From positions 1-64,000 of the forward strand of contig JADJFA010000008.1 in NCBI GenBank assembly GCA_016708875.1: DNA of 64,000 bases. The letters run 5' to 3'. Below the pieces are notes generated by a model that saw only the letters and a list, made by a program, of their open reading frames with translations, was not told the origin of the DNA and made no database searches. Source of the stretch: Lewinellaceae bacterium. GTDB taxonomy: Bacteria > Bacteroidota > Bacteroidia > Chitinophagales > Saprospiraceae. Position numbers and translations under genes: made by a program. Below, one piece after another: positions 16,867-26,975 of the stretch (position 1 is its first letter; each line of letters begins with the position of its first letter).

Positions 16867-17946
16867 ATGCAGAAACTATTTGCTTTACTCCTTTCGCCAG
16901 CTAGAATAATTGCAATGGCGGCTTTTCTGTTCCTTCTCCCAAAGGCGCAAGCACAAGACAAACATTTCACCCAGTTCTATGCTTCTCCGCTCACGCTCAA
17001 CCCAGCGTTATCCGGCGCAATGGAGGGCAGTTACCGTGTAGGTGCGATCTATCGCGACCAATGGCGCAAAGTATTGGACAATCCCATCAAGACTTTTTCG
17101 ATGGCAGCTGACTTGCGTTTTGAAGCCAATCGTAAAAAAAATACCGAGGATGCAATTGGCCTTGGAATCATGTTTTTTAATGACAAAGTAAGTGTAGTTG
17201 ATTTTAGCACCACGCAGATTGCGGTTTCATTAGCCTACCATAAGGCCTTGGGCCTCAACAAAGACCAGTTTTTGTCCATTGGACTACAAGGCGGGCTTAC
17301 GCAACGGAACGTGAACTATGGCTCTCTAAATTTCCACGATGAATTCAACGGTACTACGGGCTATACCGGTACAAGCAGCGAGTTGTTGCCAGCCAATAAC
17401 TTTGCCTTCCCGGATCTGAACGTTGGAATAAACTACACCTCTCAATTCGCAGGAGAAGGCCGTTTTTTTGCCGGAGCCTCGCTACACCATGTGCTTAAGC
17501 CAAAAATCTCCTTCTACGAAGACCCCACGAGTACAAGCATCGCAGAAGGTGGCAAGTTGTACCCAAAAATGAACGTCCAATTATCTGCCAGCATTCCTTT
17601 TGATCGCAGCAACCGCACTTCAATGCAGCCGCGTTTACTGGCAGCTATGCAAGGGCCACATATGGAAATCAATGCCGGAACCAATTTCCGCTTTGCAATG
17701 GGTCAGTACGGCGCCTCTGCCCTTCATTTTGGAACCTGGGCACGCCCGGTCCGCAATGACGGCGGTTTTGGCTTTGACGCAGTGGTGGCCCTTTTTGGCC
17801 TGGAAATCAAATCCATGCTATTTGGCCTTAGCTACGACCTTAACTTAAAGGCTTTACAAGCCAATCAACGTCAGGGAGCTTTTGAACTCTCGATTACTTA
17901 TATGGGCAACCACGACAACGAAAAAGTGCTTTGTCCCAAGTTTTAA
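16867..17946 (+). CDS. type IX secretion membrane protein, PorP/SprF family
   Basis: A 359-residue outer-membrane beta-barrel. A signal peptide ending in PKAQAQ is followed by the family signature HFTQFYASPLTLNPALSGAM and YRDQWRKV, then repeated amphipathic strands to the C-terminus. PorP/SprF proteins anchor or help export T9SS substrates with type B (CHU_C) tails and are usually encoded next to one. Here the nearest type B substrate is at 22033-26972, four genes away. The start at 16867 is fixed by the signal peptide; the open frame upstream runs through the GC block and is not coding. The stop codon lies inside the 5' arm of the hairpin at 17945. Confidence 0.92.
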   Translation: MQKLFALLLSPARIIAMAAFLFLLPKAQAQDKHFTQFYASPLTLNPALSGAMEGSYRVGAIYRDQWRKVLDNPIKTFSMAADLRFEANRKKNTEDAIGLGIMFFNDKVSVVDFSTTQIAVSLAYHKALGLNKDQFLSIGLQGGLTQRNVNYGSLNFHDEFNGTTGYTGTSSELLPANNFAFPDLNVGINYTSQFAGEGRFFAGASLHHVLKPKISFYEDPTSTSIAEGGKLYPKMNVQLSASIPFDRSNRTSMQPRLLAAMQGPHMEINAGTNFRFAMGQYGASALHFGTWARPVRNDGGFGFDAVVALFGLEIKSMLFGLSYDLNLKALQANQRQGAFELSITYMGNHDNEKVLCPKF

Positions 17947-18031
17947 GGTTTATAAGGGTTTATTAAGGTTTATGAGGGTTGATAATCCTTGATCAACCCT
18001 CATAAACCTTAATAAACCCTTATAAACCCTT
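17945..18031. repeat. perfect-stem hairpin built of 10-nt tandem quasi-repeats
   Basis: The 39-nt left arm (17945-17983) consists of AAGGTTTATA, AGGGTTTATT, AAGGTTTATG and AGGGTTGAT. The right arm (17992-18031) is its near-perfect complement, with an 8-nt loop. It begins inside the PorP stop codon and ends 13 nt before the der ATG, so it fills the whole intergenic space. It could act as a terminator/attenuator or occlude the der ribosome-binding region. Confidence 0.85.
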
Positions 18032-18044
18032 ATCAACCCATTCT

Positions 18045-19349
18045 ATGAGCAATATCGTAGCCATTGTTGGCCGCCCGAATGTCGGGAAATCTACCCTTTA
18101 CAATCGCCTGGTGGGAGGGCGCGATGCAATTACCGATGACTTTTCAGGCGTGACGCGTGACCGCAAATACGGATTCTGCGAATGGGGAGGCAAACGTTTT
18201 ACGGTGGTAGACACCGGAGGTTTTGTCCACGGCTCCGATGATGTGTTTGAAGCTGCGATTCGCTCGCAAGTTCGCATCGCGACAGAAGAAGCGGCGGTGG
18301 TCCTTTTTATGGTGGATACCCAAACGGGGATCACCGATCTTGATGAAAGCATGGCCAAATGGCTGCGCCGCTCCTCCAAACCAGTTTATTTGGTGGTAAA
18401 TAAAGCCGATAATCACAAGGATTTGCTGGCGGCAAACGAGTTTTGGGGGCTTGGTTTTGAAAACACGTTTTTTGTGGCAGCCATTAGCGGGAGCGGCACA
18501 GGCGATCTGTTGGATGCGGTCATAGAGCACATTGAGAAGGTGGAGGAAATTGATACTGAATTGCCAAAATTTGCCATCATTGGTCGTCCGAACGTTGGAA
18601 AATCTTCGCTGCTTAATGCCCTCATGGGAGAAGAGCGCAACATCGTGACCCCTATTGCCGGCACTACCAGAGACACGATTCACTCCGTGTACAATAAGTT
18701 TGGCAAGGAATTCATGCTGATTGACACGGCAGGAATCCGTAAAAAAACAAAGGTTGAAGAAGACCTGGAGTTTTACTCCGTGATGCGCGCCATTCGGGCC
18801 TTGGAAGAATCAGATGTATGCCTTTTGGTGCTGGACGCGACGCAGGGCTTGGAAGGCCAAGACCTGAATATTCTGCGGCTGGCACAAAAAAGACACAAGG
18901 GCATTGTTATCCTGGTGAACAAATGGGATTTGGTGGAAGAGAAAAAGACCAACACCGTTCGAGACTTTGAAGCCGCCATCAAGCACCGACTTGCCCCATT
19001 TGATGATGTTCCTGTTCTATTTATCTCTGTACTGGAAAAACAACGAATTTTCCAGGCCATGGAAGCCGCATTAGAGGTTTATGCTAACCGCACCCGTCGG
19101 ATCAAGACATCCGAACTGAACGATCTGATGCTGGAAATCATCGAAGGCACCCCCCCGCCTTCTGTACACGGACGATTCCCCAAGTTCAAGTATGTGACGC
19201 AACTGCCTACGCCTTACCCTTCCTTTGTGTTTTTTGTAAACAACCCCAATTGGGTGCGTGACTCCTACAAACAGTTCCTGGAGAACCAGTTGCGCAAACA
19301 TTTTGATTTTAAAGGAGTGACGATGGAAGTGTATGTGCGGGCTAAATAA
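18045..19349 (+). CDS. der: ribosome-assembly GTPase Der (EngA)
   Basis: A 434-residue double GTPase needed for 50S subunit maturation. G domain 1 (residues 1-165) has GRPNVGKSTLYN, DTGG and NKAD. G domain 2 (from about 180) has GRPNVGKSSLLN, DTAGIRKKTKVEEDLEFYS and NKWD. A C-terminal KH-like domain follows (KYVTQLPTPYPSFVFFVNNP). Length is typical. The start MSNIVAIVGRPNVGKS is standard. Whether it is cotranscribed with PorP depends on the hairpin between them. Confidence 0.97.
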   Translation: MSNIVAIVGRPNVGKSTLYNRLVGGRDAITDDFSGVTRDRKYGFCEWGGKRFTVVDTGGFVHGSDDVFEAAIRSQVRIATEEAAVVLFMVDTQTGITDLDESMAKWLRRSSKPVYLVVNKADNHKDLLAANEFWGLGFENTFFVAAISGSGTGDLLDAVIEHIEKVEEIDTELPKFAIIGRPNVGKSSLLNALMGEERNIVTPIAGTTRDTIHSVYNKFGKEFMLIDTAGIRKKTKVEEDLEFYSVMRAIRALEESDVCLLVLDATQGLEGQDLNILRLAQKRHKGIVILVNKWDLVEEKKTNTVRDFEAAIKHRLAPFDDVPVLFISVLEKQRIFQAMEAALEVYANRTRRIKTSELNDLMLEIIEGTPPPSVHGRFPKFKYVTQLPTPYPSFVFFVNNPNWVRDSYKQFLENQLRKHFDFKGVTMEVYVRAK

Positions 19350-19488
19350 TTGTGGCTGATTAGGTATTATTGGTCTAATCTGAATACCCCAAAAAGCCAT
19401 AAACCTTACCCAAATTGTACAAATAAACCACCCATAGCGACGCAGCGTTAGAGGCCCTTACTGTGTTTCAGTATGAAACAATATACAC

Positions 19489-20343
19489 ATGAATAAATTA
19501 CTTTTCCTCCTCGTGTTCCTGGCTTTTGCGTCCTGCAAGGACGAAGCGGAACAAATTCCTGCATATCTAAGCCTTAAACCGTTTGAAGTAACTGCTCCGG
19601 GCGGTGTTGCCTGGCAAAAAATCACAGATGGCTGGCTTTATGTAAATGGCCAGTACCTAGGCGCATATACCTTGCCTGCTTTGATTCCAGTGTTGGCTGA
19701 GGGTGATAGTGAGGTTCAACTTTTTCCCGGAGTAAAGGAAAACGGCATCGAGGATACGCCAAACATTTACCCTTATCTCACCAAATTTACCAAAAATTAC
19801 AATTTAGTGGGCGGTCAAACCACTGAAGTCCAAGCCGTTACGGACTATGACCCAGCATTGACTTATGCTTTTGGTACAGGAAGAGGAGACTTTGACGGCG
19901 GTTCGTTCATTTCGCTTGAAAACCGTGATAGCGACGCTGTCTTGGATTTTGAACTAATCACTGACGGGGCATTTGCGGGGAAAAGTGTTTTAATGCAAAT
20001 AGATACGGCGCACCCTGTGATGGATATTGCAACAGAAAAAATGGAGAACCTGCCCATTACAGGTTCTCCTGAAGTCTGGCTCGAAATGCAGTACAAAACT
20101 GACGTCCCATTTTTCCTTTACCTGCTCAGTGGGCCAGAGCAAAGCGGCCAATTTGTGTATCAGTTCAATACTACAGATGGCTGGAATAAAACCTATTTTA
20201 ACATAACCGGCCAGGTAGTAAACCCCCAAACCAGTGAACACCGGCTCTTTTTCCGGCTTAGTCTGCCCAAAGACAGTGCTGGCAAGTACACCCAAAACAG
20301 CGGTAAAGTGCTGGTTGACAATATTAGGGTGGTTCACTTTTAG
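19489..20343 (+). CDS. predicted lipoprotein, unknown function
   Basis: 284 residues. The signal sequence ends in a lipobox (LAFASCK, Cys at about residue 17), so it is probably an outer-membrane lipoprotein. The body is beta-rich with an N-terminal part (WQKITDGWLYVNGQYLGAY) and a C-terminal galactose-binding-like beta-sandwich (VWLEMQYKTDVPFFLYLLSG, KVLVDNIRVVHF). I do not recognise a named family. It is followed after a hairpin by a sugar transferase, and a role in envelope polysaccharide or gliding is only suggested by that neighbourhood. Its TAG stop overlaps the hairpin arm. Confidence 0.75.
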   Translation: MNKLLFLLVFLAFASCKDEAEQIPAYLSLKPFEVTAPGGVAWQKITDGWLYVNGQYLGAYTLPALIPVLAEGDSEVQLFPGVKENGIEDTPNIYPYLTKFTKNYNLVGGQTTEVQAVTDYDPALTYAFGTGRGDFDGGSFISLENRDSDAVLDFELITDGAFAGKSVLMQIDTAHPVMDIATEKMENLPITGSPEVWLEMQYKTDVPFFLYLLSGPEQSGQFVYQFNTTDGWNKTYFNITGQVVNPQTSEHRLFFRLSLPKDSAGKYTQNSGKVLVDNIRVVHF

Positions 20344-20422
20344 TATCAAGTTTCAAGTGAAAAGTAACAAGCCACAACCGGATTGAAACTTTATCCTTGA
20401 AACTTGATACTTGTTACTTTTT
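20342..20422. repeat. hairpin repeat between lipoprotein and sugar-transferase genes
   Basis: AGTATCAAGTTTCAAG (20342-20357) pairs with CTTGAAACTTGATACT (20396-20411), and AAAAGTAACAAG (20360-20371) pairs with CTTGTTACTTTT (20410-20421), so two alternative stems share bases. The element starts in the lipoprotein stop codon and ends 3 nt before the next ATG. Related wording (AAGTATCAAG, GCAAGTAA) recurs at 31268-31310 and 33150-33225. Confidence 0.7.
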
Positions 20423-20425
20423 GTG

Positions 20426-21841
20426 ATGAAACTGCGAAAACGCCATACTTTTTTCTACGGGGTCGCCGATTTTGTGATGGCGATGCTGGCCTGGGCTATT
20501 TTTTTCCTGTACCGGAAGGACATGGAAGGCGTGCCTTTTGAGCCAGAAATATTTGCAGATCCTAATTTTTACCTCGGCGTTTTTATCATCCCGACTGGCT
20601 GGGTGTTGCTTTACAGTATCTTTGATCACTACACTGATATTTATCGGATTGCACGACTGAACACGCTAACCAATACATTTCTTGTTTCCTTCCTAGGGGT
20701 CACGTTCTTGTTTTTCACGCTGATTCTAGACGATGTGGTAAGCGATTATCACACCTATTATCGTTCGTTTTTTGCCCTGCTTTGGCTCCATTTTCTGCTC
20801 ACGGCTACTTCCCGGATGATTTTACTCACCCGTGCCAGTCGGCGGTTGAAAGCAGGAAAAGTTACCTTCAATACGCTGCTCGTCGGTGGAAATCAAAATG
20901 CGCTCGATCTTTTTTTGGACATCAAAAACCGTGAAAAAGGCTTGGGGAACAGATTCCTCGGATTTATTGACACCAATGGCGGTGCCGAACAAGTACTTTC
21001 CGAACATCTTCCAATGCTTGGCCATTTGCCTGATCTGGGCGTTGTAATTAGGGAGCATCATATTGAAGATGTCATCATCGCAATTGAAACTTCTGAGCAC
21101 AACCGGCTGCGTAACATTCTGAATACCCTTTTTGATTTTGGAGACCAGGTACTGGTGAAGATCATCCCAGATATGTATGATATTTTGCTGGGAACGGTGA
21201 AAATGAACCATGTGTACGGTGCTGTGCTCATTGAAATCCGGCAAGAATTAATGCCCAAATGGCAGCGGACCATTAAGCGGGGAATTGATGTAGTAGTGAG
21301 CGCGCTGGCCCTTGCGATTCTGTCGCCCTTGTTGCTATATATTATTTTGCGGGTGCGTTTTTCAAGCCCTGGTGATATCTTTTTTGCACAAGAAAGACTT
21401 GGCTTGAATGGGCGGCCTTTTACTATTTTTAAGTTCCGTTCCATGTACAACGACGCGGAAAAACTCGGCCCCCAACTTTCGCACGATGGCGATCCGCGTT
21501 GTACGCCCTGGGGTGCTGTGATGCGAAAATGGCGTTTAGACGAAATCCCCAATTTTTGGAATGTGTTGCGTGGCGATATGTCGCTGGTAGGCCCGCGCCC
21601 CGAACGCAAGCATTTTATTGAGCAAATTTTGGAAGAAAACCCGCAATACCGTCACTTGCTCAAAGTACGCCCGGGCATAACTTCCTGGGGCCAGGTTAAA
21701 TACGGCTATGCCTCCAACGTTCGTGAAATGCTTCAACGCTTGCGTTTTGACTTGTTGTACATAGAAAACATGTCGCTGGCCTTGGATTTCAAAATTATGT
21801 TTTACACCGCTCTGGTATTATTACAGGGGAGAGGAAAGTAA
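20426..21841 (+). CDS. undecaprenyl-phosphate sugar-1-phosphate transferase (polyprenyl glycosylphosphotransferase)
   Basis: A 471-residue inner-membrane enzyme that starts polysaccharide synthesis by moving a sugar-1-phosphate onto undecaprenyl phosphate. Four N-terminal helices are followed by a nucleotide-fold middle domain (FNTLLVGGNQNALDLF) and then the catalytic bacterial sugar transferase domain from about residue 280: KRGIDVVVSALALAILSPLL, IFKFRSMYNDAE, RKWRLDEIPNFWNVLRGDMS and VGPRPERKHF. This matches WbaP/WcaJ-type enzymes in full length. The sugar is unknown. No other exopolysaccharide genes are adjacent. The hairpin at 20342-20422 reaches its ribosome-binding region. Confidence 0.92.
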   Translation: MKLRKRHTFFYGVADFVMAMLAWAIFFLYRKDMEGVPFEPEIFADPNFYLGVFIIPTGWVLLYSIFDHYTDIYRIARLNTLTNTFLVSFLGVTFLFFTLILDDVVSDYHTYYRSFFALLWLHFLLTATSRMILLTRASRRLKAGKVTFNTLLVGGNQNALDLFLDIKNREKGLGNRFLGFIDTNGGAEQVLSEHLPMLGHLPDLGVVIREHHIEDVIIAIETSEHNRLRNILNTLFDFGDQVLVKIIPDMYDILLGTVKMNHVYGAVLIEIRQELMPKWQRTIKRGIDVVVSALALAILSPLLLYIILRVRFSSPGDIFFAQERLGLNGRPFTIFKFRSMYNDAEKLGPQLSHDGDPRCTPWGAVMRKWRLDEIPNFWNVLRGDMSLVGPRPERKHFIEQILEENPQYRHLLKVRPGITSWGQVKYGYASNVREMLQRLRFDLLYIENMSLALDFKIMFYTALVLLQGRGK

Positions 21842-21895
21842 CGCTGCGTTAAATTGCCCAACAATGACGAAACCCACACAATTGCTGCCCAGCGA

Positions 21896-21926
21896 TTGGG
21901 TGTTCGCGAATGTCTCGTTACTTTTG
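21896..21926 (+). promoter_or_regulatory. promoter of the CHU_C adhesin gene
   Basis: TTG at 21896-21898 and TACTTTTG at 21919-21926 (TAnnTTTG) are spaced by 20 nt, a good Bacteroidota -33/-7 pair. Transcription would start near 21933, placing the palindrome at 21941-22018 in the 5' leader. Confidence 0.55.
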
Positions 21927-21940
21927 GCCTGATTTCTACC

Positions 21941-22018
21941 AATCTTTGCCATATCCCGGAGGAGACCTCGGAGGTTTTCGAAAACCTCCGAGGTCTCCTC
22001 CGGGATATGGCAAAGATT
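21941..22018. repeat. 78-bp perfect palindrome in the adhesin leader
   Basis: The 39-nt arm 21941-21979 and the arm 21980-22018 are exact reverse complements with no spacer (centre GGTTTTCGAAAACC). Sub-motifs GGAGGAGACC and CCTCGGAGG repeat within the arm. It lies between the predicted start of transcription and the ATG at 22033, 14 nt from the latter. Confidence 0.92.
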
Positions 22019-22032
22019 TCACTGATATAAAA

Positions 22033-25000
22033 ATGAAGCAAGCCCTCACGCTCCTGGTCACAATTTTGGCCACCCTTTCGCTCCGCGCTCAAGCGCCAAT
22101 CAACGATGCCTTCGACTGTAGCACCATGGTCAATCTTGGTGAAACACCGGCTTGCCAGCCTACGGTGTACACCAATAGAAATGCCACACCTAGCATTATC
22201 GCCACCGTGGATACTGTGTCGTGTTTCCAAAGTGCCACAGCACAACGCGACGTTTGGTTCAGGTTCCAATGTCCACTATCGCTGCTGGATGTGCGCGTGA
22301 CAATCACTGGTACAGGAGGGATGCCTATAACAAACCCGGAATTTGCCATTTACCGCGGCGACTGCCTGTTCGATGGTTTGGCGGAACTGAATTGCGTGAG
22401 TGCAAGTCAGGGGCAGATCGGCGCCATGCTCGACCTTTTTGGTCTCACGCCCGGGCTGGATTATTACATCCGGGTGTCGGATTGGTCAGCAACTGCAACT
22501 CCGAACTGGGGAGATTTTACGGTTTGCGTGGACAGCATCCCGCCAATCGTAGATATCACGCAGGGAAGTTCTTCGCTTTGTGTTGGAACATTGTATGATT
22601 CAGGGGGCGAGTTCGGCGACTATTTGCCAAACGAAAACCACACGTTTGTGATTTGCCCCGATGTCCAGTCCGAGTGCATTTCTTTTACCCTGGAGTATTA
22701 CAACCTCGAAGGCTCCGACCCTTTTTCATCCGGCATGGGCGACCAATTGTATTTTTACGACGGCAACTCTGTCAATGCACCGCTTTTAGCTGCCCTAGAT
22801 GGTACTGGCGGGACCCAGCAAAATATTGCTGGTGGAGGTGGCGTATGTTTCACGGTGCAAGCGAAAAGCGGCTGTCTCACAGTGCGTTTCAAATCTGACG
22901 TCTCCGTCCAGCAAGAAGGATGGAAAGGTACCTGGCAGTGCAGTAGCGACCCTTGCACTCCAATGGAAGTGCTGGCGGTTGATACTTCCATTACTGCAGT
23001 CGAAATCGTGGATGCCATTTCAACGGGAGGAGCCATGGTGACCGTGACCAATATCATCTGTGATCCAGTACAATTTGGCGTTTTTAAATATGCTACAGAA
23101 AGCAATGATTTGAATATGGAAAAAGGCTTACTGCTTACCTCGGGCAGGGCTACCAATGCAGAAGGGCCAAACAATCAGACAGGAATGAGTTTCACCATAG
23201 ACCCACTTAACGACCCCGGCGATGCAGACTTAAACTATTTATCCACTCAATTCGGAGGAGGTAGCCTGTCGCACGATGCCTGTATCGTTGAACTGGATGT
23301 GTTCGCCGCAACAAACGAGGTGGTGTTCGAATACGTTTTTGGTTCAGAGGAATACCCGGAATATATTTTTAACCAGGTCGGATTCAATGACATTTTTGCA
23401 TTTCTTGTATCTGGGCCAGGCATTGCAGGAGATCCTGGTTTGAGCAACAATGCCTTGAACATCGCTGTTTTGCCCAATACCACCATTCCTGTTCAGATTG
23501 ACAGCGTGAACAATCAGGCCAACTGGCAATATTATCGCAACAACGAACTTAGCCAATCCATTCAATATGACGGTCTTACGTCCGACTACCTGGGGATTAA
23601 AAAAAGCCTCACGGCCCGCGTGCCCGTCACACCTTGCAACACCTACCACCTCAAACTGGCCATTGCCGACCGCGGAGATGAGTCATTTGATTCTGGGGTG
23701 TTTGTTTCCGAAATCAAAGCAGGTTCGCCGGATGTAGCCATACAATTTGCGAGCGGCATTGATTACTTTATTGAAAGTTGCACGGGCGATGATGACACGT
23801 TGTTCATCACACTGTCGAAAGTGCCAACCGTGGCCACTACTTTCAATATCAGTCTGGGTGGCACTGCCACGCTTGGTTTGGACTATTTGTTGAATATACC
23901 ACCCAGCATCACATTCTTACCAGGACAAGCCACGCTGGCATTTCCTATTGTGCCGCTTGCGGATGCCTTGCCCGAAGGCACAGAAAGCATTCTGATCAAT
24001 ATTTCCCGCGACTATGGCTGTGGCGAGGTCGTTTTGAAAACCCTGGTGGCGGAAATCAAAGACGGTGTGGAGGTAGTTGTTTCTGGTGGAGATACCCTGA
24101 ATGTCTGCAAAGGTGATTTCGTACAACTTGAGGCAAATGGCGCGACCACCTACTTCTGGGAACCAACAGCGGCGGTGAGTAATGCCTACATCGCTAATCC
24201 TGTCAGCTCGCCTACCCAAAGCCTTTGGCTGAGCGTGACGGGTGCAGTAGGTTCATGTGAGGATGTAGACTCTGTTTTTATAAAAGTCATCGCACCAGGT
24301 GTTGCAGTGACAGCGCTAACGCCTACTACTGTTTGCCTGGGTGGAAGTGTTGAATTATTGGCTGTTGTTGACCCGCCAAACACACCTGTGACATGGTTCC
24401 CCGCAGTTGGACTGGACGATCCTACGAGTTTGACCCCGATCGCAAGTCCAACATACCCAATCACATACACGGCATCCGTAACCCTTGAGGGCTGTACTGT
24501 GAACGATTATGTGACGGTTACGGTGGATACGTTGCATTTTCCAACTTTGATTGCCGATACGGTTTTGTGTCAGAATTACCCCGTTCAACTAGCGACGCTA
24601 TTAAATACCACTACACAGTATGATTGGACGCCAAGTACGGGTTTGAACAATCCCAATGCTTCTGGTCCCATCGCGCTTGCAGACCAGACAACGACTTACA
24701 CGTTGGTGGCAACCAGTCAAAACGGCGCTTGCAGTCAATCAGGAAGTGTTACGATCACGATCATTTTGGCGGATATAGAAATCGGCGGCGAAGACTTACA
24801 TCTGCTTTGTCTCGGCGAAACGGATACCTTGACAGCCAGTGTCAGTCCGCCCGGATCCGTCATCACCTGGTCGCCGTCTTTCTTCTTAAACACAACCACC
24901 GGGCCGACGGTGATTTCAAATCCCACTGAATCTATCACCTACACCGCCACTTATAGCGTAATAAGCGGCACTCAAACTTGCGTGGTGTACGATTCTGTTC

Positions 25001-26972
25001 GGGTAAAAGTGGACTCGTTGCCAGATCAGGCGATTCGCCGCGTGATGGACAAGGAAATTTATTGCCAGGGCGACACAATCTACTTTATTTCAAAGGTTTA
25101 TGAACCCGCCAGCTTCCCGGGTATTGAACATACCTGGCTGCCGCACGGCTTGTTTTTAACCCCTGATGATCTCTGGAATTTGGTCATTATCGCGAATGAT
25201 ACCTTCACTTACCAGAGGGTCACAAGCATTGGAGGCTGTTTGGATACCGCAGAAGTATATGTGCCGGTCTTTATCCCTCCAACGATGGTAGCAGTGGCAG
25301 CACCGCCTATTATTTGTCCCGGGGCTTCTTCCCAAATCACCGTTACCGTTGATCCAGAGAAACCTGAGTATGAATATGTATGGGACCCGATGAGCGCGGG
25401 CACGCTTTCTTGTGCAGATTGTCTGGATCCTATTGCCAGCCCTGCTCAAACGACTATTTATCAAATTGGAATAAAAGACCTCCCTTGTCCCGCAGGCACC
25501 AGCGTTGCTGTATTTGTTGAACAGCTCCCTTGCTTCAATTGGCTGATAACCCGGTTATCTGCTCAACGGGATCCGTCATTTTGAATACAAGCAATCAAGT
25601 AGATGTAACCTATACCTGGACGCCCAGTACCTTTTTAGATGATCCAACTTCGGCAAATCCTGTTTCAACCGCTACCCAAACCATCACTTATCACGTGGTA
25701 GCACAAGGACTGAATTGCAGCTCCGAAGGCGATGTAACCGTTACTTATTACAACGCAGGCATTAATGCAGGCCTAGACCAAATCATTTGCGAAGGGACGA
25801 ATGCGACGCTAACCGCTACTACAACGGGCGACCCTGGAACCATTGTATGGTCACCTTCAGGTGAGACGACCAGCACAATTACGGTCAGCCCCAGCAGTTT
25901 ACAGACTTTTGACGTCACACTTTCGTATGGGGAAGGCTGTACCGCAGTTGATTCTGTTTCTGTAGATGTGATTCCACTTCCAGTACTTAACTTGAATCCG
26001 AACACATCTATTTGTCTGGGCGAGTCCGTTCCACTGACGCTGCCTCCAAATGGTCCGGGAGCATTTCAGTGGTCGCCGGCAACTGGGCTGAACAACCCCA
26101 CCATCCCCAACCCAATCGCTACACCGACGGATACCATCACTTATATGGTTACGGCAAACAACCAGAATTGCACAACTCAAGGGGAGATTACGGTATATGT
26201 CGCCAACGCCAATGTCAGCGTAGGATCAGATCAAACTATCTGTTATGGTGAAACCCTTACCCTGACTGCTACCGTGACTGGAACACCGGCAGACAGTATT
26301 TTCTGGATGCCAGGACACATACTAGGTAACAGCATAGCCGTATCACCCGTGATTAACAGTACTTACACCGCTACCATTTATTATGGAACGAACTGCACTG
26401 ATGCGGATGCCGTAACGATAACGGTCTTCCCTCCCATCGAATTCAAGCCCATTCAGGCAAGCCCTGAAATTTTGGATTCCATCTGCGAAGGTGTTCCCGT
26501 AAAACTGCGCATAGAAATCAAAACTGGCGATGTGGAAAGTTTGCAATGGACGGCCAATGGTGTCCCCATCCCCGGCGCAACGCTGGATTCCATAGAGGTC
26601 ACCCCCTTGGGTAATAATGCCACATACACCGTTATCGCCACAGATGGCAATGGATGTACAGCCGAATCAGACGCTGTGGTGTACAATACCAAACGATGTT
26701 TTGAAATTCCGAACGCGTTCACTCCCAATGGAGACGGTGCAAATGATTCTTTCAGACCAGTTTTGTTGGGTGGATCTGCTACCGTAACTAAATTCTTGAT
26801 TTTCAACCGTTGGGGTCAAAAAGTCTTTGAGGCAACGCCCGAGAAGAAAGCCTGGGATGGGCGCACCGATGACAAAGACGCACCAAGTGATGTGTACGTT
26901 TATTTCATGGTAGTGCGCTTCGGAAATGGCGAGGAACAGGAATATCACGGCGATGTGACCTTGTTGCGGTAA
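22033..26972 (+). CDS. giant type B T9SS adhesin (choice-of-anchor L, Ig/PKD-like repeats, CHU_C tail), one frame break
   Basis: About 1,645 residues over two frames (22033-~25545 and ~25545-26972); adding one base near 25540 joins them (VEQLP then LQLADNPVIC). A signal peptide (MKQALTLLVTILATLSLRAQ) leads to a DUF/CUB-like N-terminal region, then a choice-of-anchor L domain near residues 315-560 (TNIICDPVQFGVF, GLLLTSGRA, FEYVFGSEEYPEYIFN). A Calx-beta-like segment and a series of Ig/PKD-type repeats with WxPxxxLxxPxxxxP wording (DWTPSTGLNNPNASGP, WSPATGLNNPTIPNP) follow, and a gliding-motility-type CHU_C sorting domain ends the protein (IPNAFTPNGDGANDSF, FNRWGQKVFEA, APSDVYVYF, HGDVTLLR). 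It is a surface or secreted T9SS substrate; the PorP/SprF partner may be the product of 16867. Confidence 0.9.
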
Positions 26973-26975
26973 AAC

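Noticed and set aside
17945..18031. CRISPR array
   Set aside because: The 10-nt units are degenerate, have no spacers and form one inverted hairpin; no cas genes are present.
21910..22032. N-terminal extension of the adhesin (41 residues)
   Set aside because: It translates the perfect palindrome; the signal peptide starts at 22033.
24000..26900. Plus and minus frames within the Ig/PKD repeats of the adhesin
   Set aside because: They are shadows in repeat-rich coding DNA.
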